Source: Euborellia annulipes (taxonomy: Eukaryota; Arthropoda; Insecta; Dermaptera; Anisolabididae). From it: a DNA stretch of 64,000 nt. How positions within the stretch are numbered: position 1 is the stretch's first letter; each line of letters opens with the position of its first letter. A program made the position numbers and the translations under genes. Below, piece after piece: positions 55,717-64,000 of the stretch. Location: contig JAKCPI010005498.1 of NCBI GenBank assembly GCA_023213315.1, positions 59,770 through 123,769 on the forward strand, given 5' to 3'. The notes under the pieces were generated by a model that did no database searches, was not told the DNA's origin, and saw nothing but the letters and a program-made list of their open reading frames with translations.

Positions 55717-58700
55717 ATGAACCAACAAAAGCAAAGTGAAAGAAATATCACACCATTCAAAGGTAAAGACTTTGATAATTGGAAATTTAGGATGAAGATT
55801 ATTTTAGCCGAAAATGAATGTGAAAATGCAATAGAGAGAGAAATAAAAAAAGATGCGCCAAATGCAGATCTCAAAAAAGAACGTAAGTGTAAATCTTTAA
55901 TAACTATGGCTATTGATGATACTCATCTCGAATATATAAAAGATAAAGAAACCGCATATGAAATGTGGCAAACATTAGAAAAAACGTTTAATAGAAAAGG
56001 AATTTCTAGTTTATTATTTATTCAGAAAAAATTATTAAATCTTAAATTTATTGAAGGTGATGAATCTTTGATAGAATATTTATCAAAATTTGATAGTTTG
56101 ATTCGCCAATTAATAAGCGCCGGTGGATCTATGGATAAAATAACATCTATATGTTATTTATTAAATTCATTACCTGAAAGTTACAAGAATATTGTGACCG
56201 CGATCGAAACATTAAATTCCGAAAATTTAGAATTAGAATTTGTTAAGAATAGATTGTTAGACGAAGAGGCTAAAAGAAATCATTTACGAAATGAAAATAA
56301 TTCAAATAATAAATCAGCTTTTATGTCAAAACCTAAAAATGAGAAATTTAATAAATATAATAATTATAATAGATTTAAGAAGAATTTTAAGTGTAATTTT
56401 TGCAATAAAACCAATCATAGAAGTCAAGATTGTTGGTTTAATAAAGAAAATTCTAGAAATAGATCAAACCCAAGTGAATGTAATTTTTCAAAGCATAATC
56501 AGGAATTAACTTTCTTATCTTTTAATTTAAAAGAAAATGAATGTCCTTTAACAAATTTAAGTCAATCTAGTAGCAAAATAAATTTAACACATTTCTACTT
56601 AGATTCTGGTGCCACAGAGCACATGATTAATGATGATTCTTATTTTATAAAATACGAGAATATAGAACCAAGTATTAAAATAGGGACCGCTAAAAATGGT
56701 CAGAGTCTAAATGCAAGTAAAAGAGGTATTTTAAAAACACAAACATTATCAGGAGAGAATTGTTTTATTAAAGATGTTCTTTATATTCCTGATTTGTCCT
56801 ATAATTTGTTGTCCGTAAAGAAAATGAATGAGAATAATTTGAAAATAATTTTTAATAATAATCAAGCTAAAATATATAATGGATATAATTTATTATTTTC
56901 CTCAGATGTAGACCATAAGAAACTATATCGTGTCTCTTTGCAACTTCAACAATTAAAGGAATCCGAAGCAGGGATTTGTCAATCATCGATTGTTGAAGAT
57001 ATCTGGCACAAAAGGTTTGGTCACATTGGAAGATCGTCTTTAGAAAAACTCGCTAAATATAAAATGGTATACGGATATGAAAAACTAACCAGGGATGTTC
57101 CAAAATTTTGTGAAGTTTGTGTTCAAGGTAAACAAGTAAGAGAATCTCATAAGGGGTCTCCTCCAAAGGCCAAAAGACCTTTAGAAATAATCCACTCGGA
57201 TATTTGTGGTCCGATAAATCCTATTTCTTTTGACGGAGGTAAATATTTTTTAACATTCCTAGACGATTTTACAAATTTTATAATCGTTTATATTTTAAAA
57301 GATAAATCTGAAACTGAAAAATATTTTAAACAATATAAGTCTTTTGTAGAAGGCAAATTTAATTTAAAAATACATTGTCTTAAGTGTGACAATGGAGGGG
57401 AATATTCATCCCATTCATTTAAAAATTTCTGTTCGGAGAATGGTATAAATATATGTTTTACATCACCTTATACTCCACAACAGAACGGGAGAGCCGAAAG
57501 ATTAAATAGAACTCTTATTGAAAAGGCTCGATCTATGATTTTAGGAAGTAATTTATCTAAAATATTTTGGAGTGAAGCTGTGAAAACGGCTGCTTACCTA
57601 TTAAATAGAAGCCCAACTAATAATTTAATTGATAAAACACCAGCCGAACTCTGGTACGGGTTTAAACCAAATATAAAAAAGCTAAAAATATTTGGATGTG
57701 TTGCGTATTGTTACACTCAAAAATTTAAAAGAAATAAATTTGATAAAATTAATGATAAAATGTACATGGTTGGTTATACCGAAAATGGATATCGATTATG
57801 GAATCCTATAACTAAAAGAATTGTGACGAGTTGTGATGTAATATTTGATGAATCTTTGTCTAATAAACAGGAAAAGAAAGAAGCAAATGAAAATATAAAT
57901 GAAGATAGAAAGGAAGAAAATAATTATGAAAATGAAAAAGTAAGAAGATCATCAAGAGATACAAAAGGAGTTCCTCCTGAAAGATTTACATGTATTGTTG
58001 AAAATATTGATTTTGAACCAAGTGAACCGAATTCATGGAAAGAAATGATGGGATTACCTGAAAAAGAAAAAGAATATTGGCTAGAAGCAGTGTCGGATGA
58101 AATGAATTCTTTGAAAGAAAATAAGACTTGGGAATTGGTAGATTTGCCTGAAGGAAAAAATGCAATTGGAAATAAATGGGTTTTTAAAGTGAAAAGAAAT
58201 TCTGAAGGAAAAATTGAAAAATTTAAAGCTCGTCTTGTTGTCAAAGGATATTCTCAAAAGTATGGTCAAGATTATAATGAGACATTCGCACCTGTTGTAA
58301 AACAGAATACATTTAGAACGTTTTTAGCTATTGCAAGTACGAAGAATATGAAAGTTCAACAATTTGATGTAAAAACAGCGTTTTTGAACGGAGAAATTGA
58401 AGAGGAAATTTACATGAAGCAACCAGAAGGATGTGAAGATGTGAATAATAAAAGAAAAGTTTGTAAATTATTAAAATCTTTGTATGGATTGAAACAGTCA
58501 GCACGAAGTTGGAATATTAAAATTAATCAAACTTTATTAGAAAACGGATTTATAAGAGGAAAAGCTGATAATTGTTTATATAAAAAGAAGATAGATGGTG
58601 AATGGATTTATTTTCTAGTATATGTTGATGATTTACTGTTAGCATATAAAAAGCCCGAAACACTTGAATATTTTAAAGAAATACTAAATAAGGAATTTGA

Positions 58701-59610
58701 AACAAAGGATCTTGGAGAAATATCATCTTACTTAGGGATTCAAATTAGGAGAAATGGAAACACATTTTATTTAAACCAAACAAATAAAATAGAAGCAATT
58801 TTAGAAAAATATGGGATGAATGAGTCAAGAAGTGCGTCCACTCCAATGAACATGGACCATCTTACAGATGAAGAAAATGAAGAATTATTTTTGGATAATG
58901 ATATGTATCGAGAAGCAGTGGGGGAATTACTTTACTTATCTACAACCACAAGACCGGACATTTCTTTTGCTATAGGTGTGCTAAGTAGAAGAGTGTCGAA
59001 TCCAAGGAAAAAGGATTGGATAGCTATAAAAAGAATTTTAAGATATTTAAATGGCTCGAAGAATTTAAATTTAAAAATATGTGGAATAAAAGAAGAAATA
59101 AAACTAAATGTTTATGTTGATGCAGATTGGGCAGGAAATAATGAAGACAGGAAGTCTACAAGTGGATTTATCCTAAAGTTAAATGAAAATATAATCAATT
59201 GGTCTAGCAAGAGACAGAATATTGTTGCTTTATCGTCTACTGAAGCTGAATATATTGCTCTCTCACAAGCATGTCAAGACATATTGTGGAACATTGAACT
59301 ATTGAAAGATTTTGAAATAGAAACAAAACTACCTATAAGAATATTTGAAGACAATCAAAGTTGTATAAAATTGGCAACTAATGAAAAAGTTCAACCAAGA
59401 ACTAAACATATCGACGTAAGGCATCATTTTGTCAAAGATTTAATAATTGAAGGAATTATAAAAATTGAATATTGTGAAAGTCAAAAAATGACTGCGGATA
59501 TTTTGACAAAACCGCTGGGAGCAAATAAATTTAATGAATTTAAAAAATTTTTGTGTCTCACCAGCAATGAGTCGAGTGGGGGTGTTGAGAAATCGACTAT
59601 TGCCACCTAA
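55717..59610 (+). CDS. gag-pol: Copia Gag-Pol polyprotein, 1297 residues, uninterrupted
   Basis: Encodes the proteins for copying this retrotransposon through RNA. In order: Gag with a CX2CX4HX4C knuckle (residues about 226-239), aspartic protease (DSGATEHM near 296), integrase (HxxxH zinc region WHKRFGHIG, then D in HSDICGP, D in KCDNGGEY, E in QQNGRAERLN), reverse transcriptase (ARLVVKGYSQ, YVDDLLLAY near 969) and RNase H (VDADWAG, SSTEAEY, EDNQSCIK). Integrase before reverse transcriptase is the Ty1/copia order. Length is close to Drosophila copia's single frame. The start is the first ATG after the primer-binding site, 52 nt from the LTR. No stop or frameshift is present, so the element may still be active. 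Its stop at 59608-59610 lies inside the 3' LTR. Confidence 0.95.
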   Translation: MNQQKQSERNITPFKGKDFDNWKFRMKIILAENECENAIEREIKKDAPNADLKKERKCKSLITMAIDDTHLEYIKDKETAYEMWQTLEKTFNRKGISSLLFIQKKLLNLKFIEGDESLIEYLSKFDSLIRQLISAGGSMDKITSICYLLNSLPESYKNIVTAIETLNSENLELEFVKNRLLDEEAKRNHLRNENNSNNKSAFMSKPKNEKFNKYNNYNRFKKNFKCNFCNKTNHRSQDCWFNKENSRNRSNPSECNFSKHNQELTFLSFNLKENECPLTNLSQSSSKINLTHFYLDSGATEHMINDDSYFIKYENIEPSIKIGTAKNGQSLNASKRGILKTQTLSGENCFIKDVLYIPDLSYNLLSVKKMNENNLKIIFNNNQAKIYNGYNLLFSSDVDHKKLYRVSLQLQQLKESEAGICQSSIVEDIWHKRFGHIGRSSLEKLAKYKMVYGYEKLTRDVPKFCEVCVQGKQVRESHKGSPPKAKRPLEIIHSDICGPINPISFDGGKYFLTFLDDFTNFIIVYILKDKSETEKYFKQYKSFVEGKFNLKIHCLKCDNGGEYSSHSFKNFCSENGINICFTSPYTPQQNGRAERLNRTLIEKARSMILGSNLSKIFWSEAVKTAAYLLNRSPTNNLIDKTPAELWYGFKPNIKKLKIFGCVAYCYTQKFKRNKFDKINDKMYMVGYTENGYRLWNPITKRIVTSCDVIFDESLSNKQEKKEANENINEDRKEENNYENEKVRRSSRDTKGVPPERFTCIVENIDFEPSEPNSWKEMMGLPEKEKEYWLEAVSDEMNSLKENKTWELVDLPEGKNAIGNKWVFKVKRNSEGKIEKFKARLVVKGYSQKYGQDYNETFAPVVKQNTFRTFLAIASTKNMKVQQFDVKTAFLNGEIEEEIYMKQPEGCEDVNNKRKVCKLLKSLYGLKQSARSWNIKINQTLLENGFIRGKADNCLYKKKIDGEWIYFLVYVDDLLLAYKKPETLEYFKEILNKEFETKDLGEISSYLGIQIRRNGNTFYLNQTNKIEAILEKYGMNESRSASTPMNMDHLTDEENEELFLDNDMYREAVGELLYLSTTTRPDISFAIGVLSRRVSNPRKKDWIAIKRILRYLNGSKNLNLKICGIKEEIKLNVYVDADWAGNNEDRKSTSGFILKLNENIINWSSKRQNIVALSSTEAEYIALSQACQDILWNIELLKDFEIETKLPIRIFEDNQSCIKLATNEKVQPRTKHIDVRHHFVKDLIIEGIIKIEYCESQKMTADILTKPLGANKFNEFKKFLCLTSNESSGGVEKSTIAT

Positions 59611-59744
59611 CATCGTAGTCATGTGAACATATACAATACATAAAAATATTATTGTTTTGTAAATTTGTCAATTTCGTTTAAATAAAAACATTCTATGTTA
59701 TTTCCGTTCAAAAACAGATATCCTTTCATTTTATATTCTTAATA
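59583..59744 (+). repeat. 3' LTR of the copia element
   Basis: 162 nt; preceded by the purine tract at 59574-59582 and followed by the GAATT duplication. Confidence 0.93.
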
Positions 59745-59802
59745 GAATTGTTGTAAGAGAAAAAGATGGACGTCTCATCAAAATGAAGCTACTCACGTAA
59801 AT

Positions 59803-59811
<9 letters not shown>

Positions 59812-59842
<31 letters not shown>

Positions 59843-60101
59843 CATTCACACTTTTTTCTCATTCACACTCACACTCACACACACATTCACACAGTCTTTT
59901 CGGCAACTCAGGCCATTTAAGACTTTAGACGATAACCGTTATTGATAAATATACATATAGGGGTCCAGGCATTTTTATTTAAGCCATTTGGTATCCAATT
60001 GGCTTAAATAAAATCATCGGACTGCCTGGGGTCCGAACCCGCGACGTTTGGTATATGAGGTTAGCACGCTAACCTCTACGCCATGCCCCGAGGGCTAAAT
60101 T
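59812..60101 (-). mobile_element. tRNA-SINE-1 with 11-bp target duplication
   Basis: Long T run (A tail) first, head at GGTCCGAACCCGCGACG. TAAATTAGCTT stands on both sides (59798-59808 region and 60096-60106). Inserted in the right arm of the large inverted-repeat element. Confidence 0.85.
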
Positions 60102-60406
60102 AGCTTGATAGTAATAACTTGTAAAAATGGGCCTGGGATCCTGGACTATAAACACATATCCTTTTATTAAAATATTTGACAAAATAACTATGTTTCCCAT
60201 AGAAAAAATTTAACCATTACAAAACACCAATAAAGTATATTTGACTTTCCCTTTCGACAGAAACAAAATAAATCAAAGTTTTTTATTTATTCAATTCCTT
60301 TTTGGCTGATTTATCGTCTTTTTAATTCTCTGTTTAAGGTTTTTTTGTCACTTAATTTTGCAAAATAATTTTCGTTAATTAAAAAAAAATTATTTTTGCT
60401 TTTCTC

Positions 60407-62169
60407 TTATTGATTTGTTTTTTCGCCTGAATGATAGCGCATATGGTAATTTAGATGAGAGAGTTGGATGAATTGTTCCTTACATTTAAAACATTGGTAA
60501 GGTTTTTCGCCTGTATGAATTCGTAAATGTACTTTAAAAGAATCTGCCCGTGCAAAACTTTTCTTGCATATATCACATTGATGAGGTTTTTCGTTTGTAT
60601 GAGTACGAAAATGTAATTCTAAAGAATTCACTTGAGTAAATCGTTTCTGACACACATTACATCGGTGAATTTTTTCCCCTCTATGTCCACGCATATGGAC
60701 TTTGTAAGAATCGTTTCGAGTGAAATCTTTATTGCATATATCACAGTGAAAAGGTTTCTCGCCTGAGTGAGTTAGCATGTGAGATTTTAAATGGAAGGGC
60801 TGAGAATATTGTTTATAACATATTTCACATTGATAAGGCTTTTCTTTTGTATGGGTTCGGATATGCGAGGTTAAACAAGATTTGTGAGAGAAACTTTTGC
60901 TACATATTTCGCATTGATAGGGCTTCTCTCCGGAATGTGTTCTTAGATGAGTTTTTAAGGAAGATTTTTGAGAAAACCTTTTATTACATATTTCACATTG
61001 ATGAGGCTTCTCGCCGGTGTGGACACGTATGTGTCTTTCAAGGTGAACTGGCCTAGAAAATTGTTTATTGCATATAATGCACTGAAATTTTTTCTCATCT
61101 TTTTGAACAACGGGTTTTAATTTTAGTGGAGATTCAAAATCTATTTTATCTTCGTTTCTTTGGTTTTCTAATTTTAATTTTTCGTTTTTCTTATTTTTCA
61201 TTTCTTGGTTAGATTTTACTAAAAATAAAAATGGTAATAATTAGTAAAGCTTTATCATTAATAAAAATAGGAAATTAAAAAAAAAATATTTACCTTTAAA
61301 AGAATTAAATTTAATTTTATCAAAAGAGCTGATCCTATTCCCAACACACTTTTGACGATGTTTCCATAGAAATGATAAATTTATAAAACTTGTTCCACAA
61401 AAAATACATGGAAAGACTGGCCCTGTGTATAAAAATAACATTTAATTAATTTTCTTAAATAACCAGTGATTAAGGGCCTGGATTCAAAATGTTTTATACT
61501 ATAGGGACCCAGAATAGATATCTCATAGCCCCAGTGAGAAATAATTGTTTAAAGATTAAGGTAAAGAGGCCTTCGAGATAGGATTCTGTTAAAATATTGC
61601 CTACTAAATCTAACAATGGTGAAATAAAGAAGATAGTTATTGATTTCTTGATAATTTCTTTGGAAAAAGTAGATTTCAATCTTCTATGATAAAAAGTCTT
61701 TTTTTTATAAAAGGTTTTAGCTGGACTATGTAAATTATATGGATAAAATGTTACAAAAGATTGGTTGAGATGTTCCCAAGTATATATATTAATCAGTCAA
61801 CTAAAAATCATACAAAATTAATTTCACATTTTTAAGGAAATTTCTATGAAATAAATTCTCTCATTCTTAAATAATAACGAATCAAATCAATCTGTGAGAA
61901 AAGTGATGTAGCAAAATATACGTATATGTATAGCCTATAAATAAATATATCCCAGAACTATTTTCATTAAAATTTAGAGTTGTCTTGCTTTCTCTCTATT
62001 TACATCAATTTCTAAAAACTTTAATTATATTATAAAAAAGACAGACAATTATTTGATAATAGAAAATAATTTTTTCATGTTGTAAAAATCAATTACCTAT
62101 GTGAATTGGATAATGAGGCTCCAAAATACATTCTACAGTATTATTTATTTCTTCTTTAATAAATGACAT
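60407..62169 (-). CDS. Zinc-finger paralogue A, 8 C2H2 fingers, 337 residues
   Basis: Exons 62169-62097 (73 nt; MSFIKEEINNTVECILEPHY), 61422-61294 (129 nt) and 61218-60407, all introns phase 1 with GTAA donors. Exon 2 carries the same CCHC finger as B and C (CIFCGTSFINLSFLWKH, RQK, C). Exon 3 has a Lys/Glu-rich linker then eight C2H2 fingers; the first (FSRPVHLERH) and last (QLSHLNYHMRYH) match those of B and C, while the central ones differ. Linkers are mostly TGEKP, with RGEKI and TNEKP variants. Likely a nuclear DNA-binding factor with its own specificity. Compact: introns of 674 and 75 nt. The apparent ATG in exon 3 (61201) is internal. Confidence 0.88.
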
Positions 62170-62255
62170 TTTTTATTTGAAAAGTAAAGTTGAAAAAATA
62201 ATTTTCTTTTTTTTAAATTAGAACAGTATGTCAAATTCAGGTCAAACTGTCAAGC

Positions 62256-62262
62256 AACGTGT
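62256..62262 (-). promoter_or_regulatory. AACGTGT motif upstream of paralogue A
   Basis: 87 nt before the ATG, in AAGCAACGTGTCGG. Confidence 0.4.
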
Positions 62263-62269
62263 CGGACAA

Positions 62270-63060
62270 CATTAGCGACATCTGTTTGAATTATACCGAA
62301 TACTATTTTGGAAGGAAGATTGAATAGTTGGAATAACATTTGCTTGATACAAACAATAAGTTATTTCTTCCGATTCTATATATGGTCCATACCCGAACCT
62401 GGGTATTTTGTCGACTCCATGCCTGGTCATTTTTGGCGCCCCTAACACTCGTAGTTCCTCTAGAAATTATGTTGCAGCCTCCCCCGCTCGCGTGGGTGGC
62501 ACCTTCGGTGGCTTAGCTTGGGGAACAGCCAGGGGACCGAAAGGGATTTTTATCGTTGTTTTTTATCCGCTTCGCATTACACTGTAACTATTTAATGCTA
62601 CAGTGGCTGAATAAAATTAGAAAAATTGTGTAACTCATTAGGTGGGAGAGAATCTCGCTTCAAATGCCTGGAGGAGTGATTAAAAATTGAAAGATCATGA
62701 GAAAACTGAGATAGAGGTACATACCAGAGAGCAGACAATCGAACTGGACCAGCTGAAAGAAAGTGATTAGGCATGGACCCAAATAAAATAAAAGAGTTCA
62801 ATTTGAGAATGAGGAAAATACTTTAATGAGAAAAAATTCGCTTCTTCGTTTATCTCGTAATAATTACTTCTCTTATTCTTTCTCTCTTTCAACATTACAA
62901 TTAACTATATGAATATTAATACCATTTTTCTCTATCAAAATTATTAAATAAAGTTATGAATGTTCGATCGATCTCTTTTTATTATTATTGTTATATATTT
63001 TATATATGTATTTTTATTTATTTATTTAATGGAATGGTCGACCATACCTTATCACTGGGA
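62270..63060. other. Intergenic, nothing clearly recognised
   Basis: A GC-richer patch at 62440-62540 (GGCGCCCCTAACAC, GGGTGGCACCTTCGGTGG) suggests an element fragment, but no ends or frame are identifiable. Confidence 0.3.
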
Positions 63061-63064
63061 GTGA

Positions 63065-63415
63065 TCACTGATATGAGGAGGGCGGGGTTTCGGTACAGCA
63101 TCCGTGAAGATGACGGTGCGTCGTCTTGAGGCCCGCTTCCCGATGTCGACCAGAGAGAGACAGAGCCAGCGGAAGTACAATTCGCTGCAGCTCAGGAGTA
63201 GAATATATTGTCATATAAAGAGCCTGAAAGGCTCCACAGCATTCGCCATGGACCAATAAATGATGCCAGGGGCTCGGCTGGATTGACAATGGCTTGGTGT
63301 TGCCGCAGGTGTAGCACAAGGGAACACTAGGGGTGGGTTCCCGTGAATGTTTTACACTCGCGATGTGCACGGCTTGATCACCAAAAGCCAAGTGTCCTAA
63401 GAGAGGGGCGCGCAC
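63065..63415 (-). pseudogene. Possible LINE terminal fragment
   Basis: A minus-strand 116-residue frame in a GC-rich island. LLGHLAFGDQ, then LCYTCGNTKPLSI and HHLLVHGECCGAFQALY resemble the GH-x-C-x2-C-x-H-x-C tail after the RNase H region of non-LTR elements. Spacing is irregular, so this is tentative. From 63420 to 64000 I recognise nothing further; the last 340 nt are GC-richer. Confidence 0.3.
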
Positions 63416-64000
63416 GGCCTTAATGAACCCCTCTTGGAAGGGTTAAAGCTTCCCCTACTTAATTGCACGGATTATTATTAAAATTGTTTATTATTTTTGT
63501 TTTATTAAAAAATTAATTAAATATTTTAATATTTTCTTTTAACAAAACTTTTAAATAATGAATTTTATAAATTATTTCATTTTACAATTAAATAAAAAAA
63601 TAATTATTCAATTATTAAAAGAAGCGAATCTTAATTATTATAAAAAAAATAATTTAATAACGTATTGGGAGGAGAGAAATGGGCAATTTCTCTGTATCCC
63701 CTCGCTCAGCGGTTGATTACAGGTTGACATGGCACAGGTCACCGAAAATCAACCAAGAAACTCGAAAAAATCAGTCCAGAGGGACATCCAACCCTCACAG
63801 CATGAACTCATCTCAAAAAATTTTTTATAATATGTCATTTCGACATAAGTGAGTCTCATTCGACTCCATCTCCAGAGAGGACCATGATCTTTCAATTCTT
63901 TTGTTAAAATTTTTACAAGATATGGGACCTACCCTTTAATATTTAAAACAAACACCACTTCACTTTTTCATCTAATAAAAAGATTAAATAAATTAATATT

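Larger units (their letters stand above)
55502..59744 (+). mobile_element. Complete copia-type LTR retrotransposon
   Basis: LTRs 55502-55664 (163 nt) and 59583-59744 (162 nt) start TGTTGAGAAATC, end TTCTTAATA, and differ by a single A. GAATT flanks both sides as a 5-bp target duplication. The primer-binding site GGTTATGGGCTTATAG directly follows the 5' LTR and resembles the internal initiator-tRNA site used by copia. The purine tract GAGTGGGGG precedes the 3' LTR. Recent insertion. Confidence 0.95.
54735..60320. mobile_element. Large inverted-repeat element split by copia and a SINE
   Basis: Left arm 54735-55500 and right arm about 55330-55501, 59745-59828 and 60100-60320 are complementary: GTATCCCAGGCCCATTTTT, GAGTAGCTTCATTTTGATCA and GCTAACAGGAGTAGCAGGG all recur inverted. 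The centre (55110-55320) has a duplicated 75-nt unit. Removing copia and the SINE restores the right arm. Confidence 0.75.

Overview
This is a window of an AT-rich, intron-rich animal nuclear genome, almost certainly an invertebrate and perhaps an arthropod or crustacean. The basis is a spliced Piwi-clade Argonaute gene, C2H2 zinc-finger genes, an intact copia-type retrotransposon with a copia-like primer-binding site, tRNA-derived SINEs, and many hAT, mariner and piggyBac-like miniature elements. I cannot name the species.

Layout. 1-7.9 kb: repeats only (SINE, hAT-type elements, a TCTCTTACC repeat family). 7.9-31.1 kb: one plus-strand gene of 17 coding exons for an apparently intact 955-residue Piwi-clade protein. 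Every exon joins in frame and the catalytic residues are present. Its introns are full of transposon fragments. 31-62.2 kb: three co-oriented minus-strand paralogues (called C, B and A here), each built as 73/64 nt + 129 nt + a large zinc-finger exon, with identical phase-1 introns and 9, 7 and 8 C2H2 fingers. All carry an AACGTGT motif about 90-100 nt upstream of the ATG. Between B and A lies a young copia element (one-base LTR difference, 5-bp target duplication, 1297-codon open frame) inside one arm of a large inverted-repeat element, whose same arm is also cut by a SINE. 62.2-64 kb: mostly unrecognised sequence with a possible LINE remnant.

The most unusual signal is a set of about ten short motifs that look like type I hammerhead ribozymes with a tiny self-complementary helix III: helix I, CUGANGA, helix II, GAA, a 4-8 nt palindrome, then the cleavage nucleotide. 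They sit in the arms of several unrelated-looking inverted-repeat elements, and helices I, II and III differ in sequence between families while staying paired. This organisation is what Penelope-like elements and related small retroelements are known to carry. All carry one extra nucleotide between CUGANGA and helix II.

Functionally the window pairs a transposon-silencing gene (Piwi) with an expanded zinc-finger cluster in a transposon-dense region. That the two are connected is only an inference from proximity.
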